From contig JADKFR010000008.1 of assembly GCA_016717345.1 (NCBI GenBank), forward strand, positions 1-64,000: a DNA stretch of 64,000 nt, given 5' to 3'. Within the stretch, counting starts at the first letter, position 1. The number at the start of each line of letters is the position of its first letter. This document shows positions 20,909-29,126 of the stretch, in pieces. Source of the DNA: Propionibacteriaceae bacterium. Lineage in GTDB: Bacteria; Actinomycetota; Actinomycetes; Propionibacteriales; Propionibacteriaceae. Position numbers and translations under genes: made by a program. Below the pieces are notes generated by a model. That model saw only the letters and a program-made list of their open reading frames with translations, was not told the origin of the DNA and made no database searches.

Positions 20909-21945
20909 TCGAGGATCTCGGCCACCAACTCCCGGATCGCGGCACCACCGAACACCGGTCCACCCGCCAACAGCCCGTCGGCGCCGAGCAGGACCGCGGC
21001 CGGCGTGGCCTGGATCCCAAGAATCTCGTGGGCCGAACCGTCCTGCGCGAACAGGGCGTCCGCCACCACGTCAGGCAGGTCACGCGCGACGGACTCGGGT
21101 TCCTGCCGGAGCACGGCATGGACGGCGACCGCCGGCCCGAGGTCGGCCGTCCACCCCGGCAGGGCGCTGATGATCTCGGCGCAGGGATTGCAGCTGGAGC
21201 TCACGAACACCAGGAGCCGAGCCTGGGTCCTGGCCAGCTCCCGCATCGTCGTGGGCGACCCGTCAGGGCTGGTCAGGCGCACGAACGGGATCGGCGTCCT
21301 GAGGTAATCGAGGTCGGCCAGCGGTTCGGCTGCGGTCGGGAGGGCTGCCGTCGGGACGGCTGCCGTCGGGACGGCGGCGGTCGGGACGGCCGCGGCGGGT
21401 GCTGCCACGTCGGCCCGGGGAGCAGCCACGGGCGCCCCGACCGTCCAGCCCAGCAGCCCAAGGCCCAGGGCGCCGGCCAACCACCCCACCGCGGCAGGGC
21501 CGAGAGCAGCCAACGACTGCCAGGTGCTCCGCCCATTGAACGCGCCCCAGACGGTGACCGCCGCCCCCGCCAGCAGCAGTGCGTTGCGCAGCACCGTCCG
21601 CCCGGTCACCTGGGACGCTCCGAGCTCGCCGAAGCAGGCGCAGTCGGCCGGCTCCGGACGCCGGACGGCGAGGACGACCAGCAGCAGGTAGCCGGCCATC
21701 AGAGCCGCAACGGCCAGCGACACCCCCTGCAGCACCCAGCCGGAACCGATCAGGAGGGCCACCGCCAGAGCAACTTCACCCCACGGCAGCGTCTGAGCGA
21801 TCCACCGCCTGCGCAGACGCTCGGGCACCCGAAGGTCCCTCATGGCCGCCAGGGTGACCCCGGGCTTCCCGGCCTTGGCGATTCCGCTGACAGCCAGCAC
21901 GGCCAGGAGGGTCAGCGGCGCCAGCAACCACGCGTCCGCAAGCAC
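20881..21945 (-). CDS. MauE/DoxX-like membrane protein fused to a redoxin domain
   Basis: 354 residues. The N-terminal half (about 1-165) is a four-helix MauE membrane domain with the family motif DCACFGELG near residue 105. A linker of VPTAA repeats (about 180-205) follows, then a thioredoxin-like domain with SSSCNPCAEI (CxxC, about 255), a cis-Pro region (TPAAVLL) and VFGG. It probably passes reducing equivalents across the membrane to an exported partner. The usual mau genes are absent; it sits between the rhamnose genes and the HprK/PqqD pair. Partner unknown. Confidence 0.75.
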   Translation of the reverse strand: MLADAWLLAPLTLLAVLAVSGIAKAGKPGVTLAAMRDLRVPERLRRRWIAQTLPWGEVALAVALLIGSGWVLQGVSLAVAALMAGYLLLVVLAVRRPEPADCACFGELGASQVTGRTVLRNALLLAGAAVTVWGAFNGRSTWQSLAALGPAAVGWLAGALGLGLLGWTVGAPVAAPRADVAAPAAAVPTAAVPTAAVPTAALPTAAEPLADLDYLRTPIPFVRLTSPDGSPTTMRELARTQARLLVFVSSSCNPCAEIISALPGWTADLGPAVAVHAVLRQEPESVARDLPDVVADALFAQDGSAHEILGIQATPAAVLLGADGLLAGGPVFGGAAIRELVAEILDQLAGEPAT

Positions 21946-21959
21946 GCTCCGACCCTACG

Positions 21960-22046
21960 CCACCGCACAGGCCCCACCGGTCACGCCAGGCTTGCGCCCG
22001 CCGGGGGCGTGAGCACCGGGCACGCGAGGCTTGCGCCCGCCGTCCA
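21960..22046. repeat. Short direct repeat in intergenic region
   Basis: A sequence of about 26 bp ending GGCTTGCGCCCGCC occurs twice, around 21975-22002 and 22015-22042, with two mismatches. It lies between two divergent genes. Function unknown. Confidence 0.5.
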
Positions 22047-22104
22047 CCTGACCGCGCAGGCCAGCCAAGCTCGGGGGGCAACCCGTCACGGCTAGGCTGC
22101 CCGC

Positions 22105-22944
22105 ATGGATCGTCTCCGGGTGTCAGGACTGGGCGTCGGCGTCGAGTTGCAGCTTTCCGGCTCTCGCAGCGGGGACCTCGGCGGACTCCTGCGCTCGGCG
22201 TGGGCGCGTTGCCTCGACCGGCCGGCGGAGCTCGAAGCCGACCCCATCACCCTGTCGCTGGAGACCCCGGCGGGCGCCAGCGAGCCGGCGTCACCCCGCG
22301 GTTCGGCGCAGATCTGGACCAATGACGCCGACAGCCTGATGGTGATGGCCACTCAGGCGGTGACCGCGGCGCTGATCAAGGCGCAGGCGGGCCGGCTGCT
22401 GATGTTCCACGCCGGAGCGCTGAGCCACCCCGACACCGGTGCCAGCGTGGTCTTCGTCGCCCCGGGCGGCACCGGGAAGACGACGCTCGCCCGGCGCCTC
22501 GGCCACCGCTACGGCTACCTGACGGACGAGACCGTGGGCATTGATCCGGCCGGACGCATTCTGCCGTACCCCAAGCCGCTGTCCCTCCGCACGGAAGGGG
22601 CTGCCTACAAACGTGAGTTCTCCCCCGACGATCTGGGACTGCTGCCCGCGCACCCGAACCCGTTCGTGGCCCGGATCATCATGATCGAACGCAGCGATCT
22701 GCACCAGGATGATCCGGTGGTGGAGGAACTCCCACTGCTGACAGCCATCTCCGGGCTGGCACCCGAGAGCTCGTCGCTGAGCTCCCTCGATCGTGGACTG
22801 CACCGCTGCGCCGACCTGATCGAGGCGACCGGACCCGTGCTGCGAGTGCGGTACTCCGAGGCGGACGGCCTGCTCGGCCTGATGTCGGAGCTGGTCGGGG
22901 GCTCCCCAGGGACGGCAAGCGTCCGGACGGCGGAGGAACGATGA
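22105..22944 (+). CDS. HPr-kinase-like P-loop ATPase
   Basis: A 279-residue protein with the HprK C-terminal-like fold. LLMFHAGALSHPDTG is followed by Walker A VAPGGTGKTTLARRLG (about 118-133), DETVGID, and a PYPKPLSLR segment typical of the polysaccharide/RiPP-associated branch. It lacks the N-terminal domain of true HPr kinases. Homologues phosphorylate lasso-peptide C-termini or occur in exopolysaccharide loci; the substrate here is not evident. Its stop overlaps the ATG of the next PqqD-like gene (ATGA). Confidence 0.75.
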   Translation: MDRLRVSGLGVGVELQLSGSRSGDLGGLLRSAWARCLDRPAELEADPITLSLETPAGASEPASPRGSAQIWTNDADSLMVMATQAVTAALIKAQAGRLLMFHAGALSHPDTGASVVFVAPGGTGKTTLARRLGHRYGYLTDETVGIDPAGRILPYPKPLSLRTEGAAYKREFSPDDLGLLPAHPNPFVARIIMIERSDLHQDDPVVEELPLLTAISGLAPESSSLSSLDRGLHRCADLIEATGPVLRVRYSEADGLLGLMSELVGGSPGTASVRTAEER

Positions 22945-23213
22945 CGATTGCTCGGGTCACCCCCGTCGACCGGCTCACCGAAGGGGACGAAAGCCTGCTG
23001 CTGTATGAGCACCAGGTGATCCGGTTGGGACTGATCGGGACAGTGATCTTCGACGCGACGGCGCAGCCGATCACGCTGGCCGCGCTCTCAGCGCTCCTCG
23101 ATGACGTCATCGGGTCCCCGGTGACCGGAACCATCCTGGAATCCACCGCGGCAGCCGTCGAGCAACTGCAGGCCCAAGGGGTGCTGCGGGTCTCCGCCGA
23201 CCCGGATCTCTAG
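22941..23213 (+). CDS. Second PqqD-like small protein
   Basis: A 90-residue protein coupled to the HprK-like gene by an ATGA overlap. HQVIRLGLIGTVIFDATAQPITLAALSALL and the C-terminal helix AAVEQLQAQGVLRV fit the winged-helix PqqD shape, though sequence conservation is weak. It is probably a peptide- or protein-binding partner of the kinase-like protein. It converges with the hypF gene, with about 64 bp between. Confidence 0.6.
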   Translation: MTIARVTPVDRLTEGDESLLLYEHQVIRLGLIGTVIFDATAQPITLAALSALLDDVIGSPVTGTILESTAAAVEQLQAQGVLRVSADPDL

Positions 23214-23277
23214 CGGTTCCGGCGGCGCTCGTGGGATGGACGGGCGCGACCCCCACGGGTTACTCGCCTGGGCGGCG

Positions 23278-25595
23278 CTAGTCGCTGGCCCTCCCGAGGG
23301 CGATCGCGGCTTGCCCGAGGGCGATTCCGCCGTCACCAGCAGGCGTCACCAGATTGGTGACCACCCTGAAGCCCCTGTCCTGGAGGGACGCAGTCAGGTT
23401 CTCCCTGATGAACCGGTTGGCGAACACCCCACCGCTGAGGACGGTGGTGGTGAGGCCGGAGTCCGCTCCCACTCGCTGGGCGAGCTGGGTGAGTCCCTCG
23501 ACCAGACTCGCCTGGAAGGATGCCGCGATCTGGCCTTGGCTAGCCCTGCCGTGGAAGGTGCTCTCCACCACGCTCAGGAACAACCCCTGTGCGTCAAGGA
23601 TCCATTCGCCTCCCCGGCCCCTGACGGAGACCGGGAAGGTATCGATCGGTGACGCCGCCTCAGCGGCGGCCTCCATTTCGATGGCAGCCTGACCTTCGTA
23701 GGTCACCTCCTGGCAGATACCCAGCGCCGCCGACACCGCGTCAATCAGACGACCCACGCTGGAGGTCCTTGGCGTGTTGATCCGTCGCTCCACCATCCGC
23801 CGCACGATGCGGGCCTCATCAGCCGACAGGCCGAAGGCGCCCTGTTCGTTCCCAGGAGGCGTTCTGAGCCGTTTGCGATCAAGGCGGCCGCAACTCTTCC
23901 CGGCCTCCTGACCGCTGCGTCACCGCCGGGGAGCGGAATCTCGCTCAGATGGCCGCCACGGACAAAGGACTTCCGGTCTCCGATGAGAACCTCGCCACCC
24001 CACAGTGAACCGTCCGTACCCCAGCCCATGCCGTCGAGGACCACCGCCAGCACCGGCTCGTCCAGGTCGTTCTCGACCATGGCGGAAACCATGTGCGCGT
24101 GATGGTGCTGGATGGGCTGCAGTTGGGCATCCGGATACCTCTGGCTGAGTGAGCGAGCAAAGGTCGCCGGGTGCACATCATGGGCGATGATGCCGGGGAC
24201 GATGCCATGCTCCGTCACCATCTGATCGACCACTCGCAGGAATTCCTGGCGGCCAGGCCCCGACAAGAGATCCCCGTTGTGCCCACTCAGCGTGAAGGTT
24301 CGGCCGTCATACACGCACACGCTGTTCTTCAGATCACTGCCCGCTCCGAGGATCATGGGAGTCCCCCTCGTCCCACCGGCGAAGCGGACGGGGGCATTGC
24401 CGCGGCCAAGGCGATGGGCGATCGTGAAGCCGGCTGCGGCAACCTCGCAGACAGGGTCCTCCAGACGCCGGGCGATTCTCCTGTTGTGCATCAGGACGCC
24501 GTCAACGTCGGGGCCGAATGTCCGCAGAGCCTCCTCGTCCTCGATCACCATGGGTGAGCCAGAACGGTTGGCGCTGGTCGCGACCAGGGCTCGCCCGACC
24601 CCATTGACCAGTAGCCAGTGCAGTGGCGACGGCGCGATCATCAATCCCAGTCGTCGCACGTGTGACGCAACGCTCGGATCCACGGGCGCGTCGATCGTGG
24701 CGTCCATCAGGACGATCGGTCGCAACGGCGACTGAAGTTCATCGGCTTCGGGAGCAGTGATCACGCAATACCGTGACGCCATCGCGGCGTCTCGAACCAG
24801 GAGGGCGAGCGGCTTCGAGCCTCGTCCCTTGAGCGACCTGATCCGACCACAGGCAGGGCCAGAGGTGGCGTCGGCCATGAGTTGGTAGCCACCGATGCCT
24901 TTGACCGCCAGGATTCCGCCACGCCGAAGAACCTCCACGGCGCGGTCCAGCGCCCCCGTCCCGCTCACAGCACCGCCAGGCTCGACGAGAGACAGGACGG
25001 GGCCGCAGTCAGGGCAGGAAATCGTCTCGGCATGGAAGCGACGATTGCCCGGGCTGATGTACTCCTCGGCGCACAATGCGCAGGGGGGGAAGTCGGCCAT
25101 TGTCGTTCGCTCGCGGTCGAAGGGCAGGGCGGTTTGGATGGTGTACCTGGGCCCGCAATCGCAACAGGTGATGAAGGGGTAGTGGCTGCGCCTGTCCAGG
25201 TTGTTCCGCAGCTCGGCGAGGCACTGGCTACAGACCGCCAGGTCAGTGAGGACCTGGGGTGAGCCGAAGCCCGTCGCCGAACTCGGGACGATCGTGAAAC
25301 CACGCGCATGGGGGTGATCGTCGGGGGGACGGTGCCAGACGACCTCGCTGATGAGACACGTGGGGGGTCCTTCGTCACGAACCCGCCGAACCAGTTCCTC
25401 GGCGGCGTCGGGGCGACCGCAGACGCTGATGGTGGCACCGTCAGCCTGGTTCGTCACCCAGCCCTGCAGACCCAGCCGAGTGGCCTGACGAAAGACGAAC
25501 GGTCGGAACCCAACGCCCTGAACGCGGCCTCGGAACGTCAGGAGCCAACAACCGTTCGTGCTACCAGGCAATGCCACCGCCCCACCGCTGCGCAT
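23278..25595 (-). pseudogene. hypF: HypF carbamoyltransferase (one-base frameshift)
   Basis: HypF moves the carbamoyl group of carbamoyl phosphate onto the C-terminal Cys of HypE via carbamoyl-AMP. All family domains are present: acylphosphatase (GRVQGVGFRPF at 23-33), two zinc fingers (CSQC...CDCG and CALC...CPDCG), a YrdC-like domain (KGIGGYQLM, SKPLALLVRD, ATSANRSG) and a Kae1-like domain (HHHAHMVSAM, DGMGWGTDGSLWGGE). In the second frame come PRTSSVGRLIDAVSAAL, LSGGVFANR and PAGDGGIALGQ. The ATG at 25595 is 7 bp after the hypE stop. The frame breaks at the CCC of about 23852-23856; one added base gives 772 residues, the normal size. It is the last gene of the caspase operon. Confidence 0.93.
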
Positions 25596-25602
25596 CCGCG
25601 TT

Positions 25603-26601
25603 TCAGCACAACCGTGGCACGCCCAGCGACCACGGCTCCCCCTGTTGCGTCCGAAGCCCCTCGGCTGACTGCAGGTAGACCACTCCCCCGGCCCCTGACC
25701 GCTCGCACTGGCCAACGAGCGTCGCCGGCTCACCGAGGCGGGCCAGCGTGAAGAGAACCTGCCGTGCTCGACCGCCTCGGACGACCACCATCAACGCACC
25801 TTCGTTGGCGAGTTCAATTGGGTCGAGGCCTAACATGTCGGTCGCAGCGCGGACGTGAACGCTGATCGGCAGCTGCGCCTCCAGCAGTACCACGTCGGCG
25901 CCGGACAGGCTGGCCAGGTCGACAGCCGCCGCCAGCAGACCCCCTCTGGTCAGATCCCGCAGGCCAACAATCCCCTCGCCGAACTCCTCAATCAACTCGT
26001 TCGCCACGGGGAACAATGCCCTGCAGTCGCTCGTGATGATGCGATCGAAACCTAGCCCTTCCCGGGCCGAGAGGACCGCGATCGCGTGATCACCGAGCGA
26101 GCCGACGACGATGATTTCGTCCCCTGGTTGAGCTGATTCGAGGCGCGGAAGGAGTCCGTCACTTCTCAATTCTCCGATTCCGGTGACGGCGATGAGAAGC
26201 TCGAATCGAGGATCATCGACGTCAACGAATTTCGTGTCCCCACCAGTCAACTGGATGCCGCTGTGGGCCGCCTCCCGCGCAGCGGAGTCGCAGACCGCGA
26301 TGAAGTCGTCATGAGTCAGGTGCGGCCCGAGGACCATCGTCCACAGCATGGTCGTCATGCGTGCACCCGAGCAGGCCAGATCGTTGATCGAGCCGCACAC
26401 GGCCAGTTTTCCGAGGTCGCCCCCGGGAAAGAAGAGTGGGCTCACGGTGAACGAGTCCACCGTGACGGCGAACCGTTGCGACTGCGTCGTCACTGCAACC
26501 GAATCCAGCCCGACATACTGCATGGCACCGGGGAACCGGCTCGCGCATTCCAGGATCAGCTCGCGGGTGTGTCCCAGCCCGTCACCTGCTGAGGACTCCA
26601 T
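25603..26601 (-). CDS. hypE: HypE (thiocarbamate/cyano carrier)
   Basis: HypE dehydrates a thiocarbamate on its C-terminal Cys to a thiocyanate, the CN source for NiFe-hydrogenase. The protein has 332 residues and ends GVPRLC, matching the canonical P-R-I-C tail with Cys332 as carrier. The AIR-synthase-like ATP site is clear: FFPGGDLGKLAVCGSINDLA, TGGDTKFVD, GSLGDHAIAVLSAREGL, LRDLTRGGLLAAAVDLA and LGLDPIELANEG. The ATG at 26601 follows GAGGTGA with good spacing and overlaps the upstream hydrolase by 20 bp. Neither hypC, hypD, hypA, hypB nor a hydrogenase lies in the window, so another acceptor for the carbamoyl or cyano group should be considered. Confidence 0.93.
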   Translation of the reverse strand: MESSAGDGLGHTRELILECASRFPGAMQYVGLDSVAVTTQSQRFAVTVDSFTVSPLFFPGGDLGKLAVCGSINDLACSGARMTTMLWTMVLGPHLTHDDFIAVCDSAAREAAHSGIQLTGGDTKFVDVDDPRFELLIAVTGIGELRSDGLLPRLESAQPGDEIIVVGSLGDHAIAVLSAREGLGFDRIITSDCRALFPVANELIEEFGEGIVGLRDLTRGGLLAAAVDLASLSGADVVLLEAQLPISVHVRAATDMLGLDPIELANEGALMVVVRGGRARQVLFTLARLGEPATLVGQCERSGAGGVVYLQSAEGLRTQQGEPWSLGVPRLC

Positions 26602-27151
26602 CGTCACTCACCTCGCTCAAGAACTCATTCGCGGTCGCAACCGAGCCCACGTAATCCGCTATCCACGCCAACGCCTGGTCCTTCTTCAGTGAGTCGCTCG
26701 ACACGACGCAGTCACTCAGTGCGACGGGTCTGATTCCTCTGAAGTTCGCGTCGGCCGCCGTTGTCATGATGCAGATGTGCGTCTGGAGGCCCGCGAGCCC
26801 CAGCGTCCGCGTTCCCAGGCGCGCGAGGCGCACGTCCAGATCTGTCCCGAAGAAGGCGCTGTGCTTGGTCTTCTTGACGAGGTTGCCATCGCCGACGAAA
26901 TCGCGCAATTCATCGATGATTTCAGCGCCGACTGTGTTCGCCAGACAGTAGGTGTCCCCGAACCGGCGGAACTGCTCCGCCCCCGCTTCCAACCAGTACT
27001 GCGTGAAGATCACCGGGACCAAGGCTTCCTGGCACTGGACGATCGCAGATTGGAGCGAAGGCAACATCGCATCGATCAACCGGCGACGGCGCGGGTCTTG
27101 GCAGAGATCGTTCTGCATGTCGATGACCAGCAGGGCTTTGTCACTCGGCAT
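26582..27151 (-). CDS. Isochorismatase-family cysteine hydrolase
   Basis: A 189-residue alpha/beta hydrolase of the isochorismatase/nicotinamidase type. The catalytic triad is visible: Asp11 in VIDMQND, a Lys at 93-94 before SAFFGT, and Cys127 in LQTHICIMTTAADA. Family members cleave amides, ureas or carbamates (nicotinamidase, N-carbamoylsarcosine amidase, ureidoacrylate hydrolase). A substrate carrying a carbamoyl or nitrile-derived group would fit the HypEF neighbours but is inference. ATG at 27151; an in-frame GTG at 27166 is also possible. It overlaps both adjacent genes. Confidence 0.87.
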   Translation of the reverse strand: MPSDKALLVIDMQNDLCQDPRRRRLIDAMLPSLQSAIVQCQEALVPVIFTQYWLEAGAEQFRRFGDTYCLANTVGAEIIDELRDFVGDGNLVKKTKHSAFFGTDLDVRLARLGTRTLGLAGLQTHICIMTTAADANFRGIRPVALSDCVVSSDSLKKDQALAWIADYVGSVATANEFLSEVSDDGVLSR

Positions 27152-28447
27152 GGCCACCCCCGTCACGTGGGATGTGAATCATAATGGGTTCGCCGAGTTC
27201 GGCCGACGTCAACCTCATGGCGTTGGGTCCGGCAACAGTGAAGGCGTAGAACGCGTTGATCCCGGTGTCGCGGAACACTTCGTAGAGGTTGATGCCCTTG
27301 AACAGGACCAGATCGGCACTGCGGAGCGCAGTCATCGTCCCGGGCCGGCACCGCGCTGGTTCCAGGGCCGTGAACCGTTGGTCCTCCGAGATCACCCGCA
27401 GCGCCCCCTGCCTCGACGCACGCCACAACTCCGGGAAACGCGGCAACAACTCGAGCACCTGTGCCGTCGTCGAGTTTTCACTCAGCGCCGTGGAATTGGT
27501 GAGCAATGTCAACTCCAGCGGCCGCTCGAGCAGAAGTTGATCGAGGAAGCGCAGATCGAAGATCGTCTCACCGTTGTCATCGAGGACCCAGACCAGGCTG
27601 GTCGCACTGGCCAGAGACGTCAGGAATCCCCCAAGATCAAGGGCACGTGCCGGCCCTCTCCGATCCAGGACCTGGGACAGCGCGGAGCCATAGACCTGCC
27701 CCAGGTGCTCTTTCGATTCCTCGTCCAGCAGGACGTCAGATTCCCGGGGAACGTCGACGATGGCGAATCCCGAAGCAATCGCCTCACGCAACAACGCCTC
27801 CACATCGTTGCCGGCTCTGGCGCGGACGACCTCCAGGGCAGCCGCATTCAGGGCTGACCCTCGGGCGGCATGCAGGAATCCGAAAGCCTTTGCGTGGGGC
27901 CCGAGGCAGAGATCGACGCAGCATTCCTGCAGGTAGACCGACTCGTTGAACGTCATCGAGGATCCAATGCGATGGTCCGCGGCTTTGAACAGGATGGCCA
28001 GAATCCGGAAGACCAGGCTGCTGAGCTGCGACGCAGCCGCCGGGGCCTGGATCCCTGACGCACGCACGTGGTCCTCGATGCGGAGTTTCACATTGGAGTC
28101 GATCCAGCCAAGCGTGTGGGAGCGTTTCGATGCCGGCGAGTCCGCGATGACGAGGCGATATCCGTTCAGGCCTGCCTGGTGCTGAATGCTCCCGTCAACC
28201 GCCTGCAGGAGTCCGGTGAAGGGCGGGATATCTGGTGTCCAGTGTGCCTGGGGGCAACCCGTCCCCAGAACTGAATCAGGTCCCGGACAGGCGCGGCCAG
28301 GGCGAGTTCAACGTTGGCGGGCACTGTCGTGGACGAGTAAATCTCGCCGAAGGAGGCGTGATGACCCTGCGCGGGCAGACGGCCTTTGACGCGCACCGCC
28401 TGCGGTGGATGAGCGAGGTTAGAAAAGGGATCGTTCTCAGACGACAC
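27141..28447 (-). pseudogene. ARMT1/DUF89-like metal-dependent phosphatase (one-base frameshift)
   Basis: The C-terminal 200 residues match the damage-control phosphatase (DUF89/ARMT1) fold. VWVLDDNGETIFDLRFLDQLL (metal-binding Asp-Asn, about residue 290) is followed by LLTNSTALSENSTTAQV and ADLVLFKGINLYEVF, a variant of the D-x-x-x-x-KG-x-x-NxE loop. A GTG start at 28447 overlaps the Nudix gene's stop. The frame breaks at the five-C run (GGGGG on the plus strand, 28250-28254). Six Cs give a continuous 435-residue protein reading GRVAPQAHWTPDIPPF. Known relatives hydrolyse reactive sugar phosphates or phosphometabolites; the substrate here is unknown. Confidence 0.8.
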
Positions 28448-29057
28448 GTCCGGCCTCCCCCGGCATCAAGCCGCGAAAGAGGCTGAGATATCTTCGCTCA
28501 AGGATCTCGTTGCAGCGACCGGATCGCACGTCTTCGAGGATGGCTTCGTCGGTGCAGGCGGCCAAGCATCTCTCCGCCAGCCACGCAGCGGGATGGGGAA
28601 CCTGAGCCAACTGCCGAGTAAGCGATGCTCTGAACACCCTGATGTAGGCGTTTCCCGCTTTGATGGTCTCGAACAGATCGGCGACATGCTCTAGGTCGCC
28701 ATCTTCGAGGTCGATGCGGCATTCCTCCCAGAGTTCACGAACGGCGGCGAGCCGCCAGGCCCTTTCAGGAAGCTCCGGCAGCACCCCTCCGGCGAGTCGA
28801 CAATCCGAGCTGTGCAATCGGCCGCTGACGTTTGCCAAGAGGTCGAACCCCGAAGACGAGTTCGCCGGAGTCCGTCGCTGGAGAAGCAATGCATTCGGGT
28901 AGATCTCGGCCGTCAAGACAAGAATGACCATGGGAAAGGATTCGGAGGCGGCCCCCGGCGTGTCGCCGCCGAGTTGCTGCCAACGATCGCCCGCCGGCCG
29001 ACCGACCACGTCCGCATCCCAGTCATACACGCCGGCGGTGAACTGGGAGGGTTTCAC
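28437..29057 (-). CDS. Nudix-fold hydrolase-like protein
   Basis: 206 residues. A beta strand PMVILVLTAEIYPNALLLQRR precedes a Nudix box around AAVRELWEECRIDL (R107, E108, E111, E112). The metal-binding REUxEE core is intact, but the usual Gly after EE-x is Arg114. The N-terminal 40 residues are not recognised. GTG start at 29057 after GGGAGG. It probably acts on a nucleoside-diphosphate-linked compound, but could be a binding protein. It lies between the caspase and phosphatase genes and overlaps the latter. Confidence 0.78.
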   Translation of the reverse strand: MKPSQFTAGVYDWDADVVGRPAGDRWQQLGGDTPGAASESFPMVILVLTAEIYPNALLLQRRTPANSSSGFDLLANVSGRLHSSDCRLAGGVLPELPERAWRLAAVRELWEECRIDLEDGDLEHVADLFETIKAGNAYIRVFRASLTRQLAQVPHPAAWLAERCLAACTDEAILEDVRSGRCNEILERRYLSLFRGLMPGEAGRVV

Positions 29058-29126
29058 AGTACCTCCCTGCTTATTCGTGAGGGGTTGACCACCGCTCCGG
29101 CAATGAGCCTACTCATCCCGATCGAC

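Noticed and set aside
14677..23213. A complete lasso-peptide cluster
   Set aside because: No asparagine-synthetase-like cyclase, no transglutaminase-like leader protease and no precursor were found.
23278..26601. A hydrogenase maturation locus
   Set aside because: HypE and HypF are real, but no hydrogenase subunit, hypA, hypB, hypC or hypD is visible in the 64 kb, so I do not call it one.
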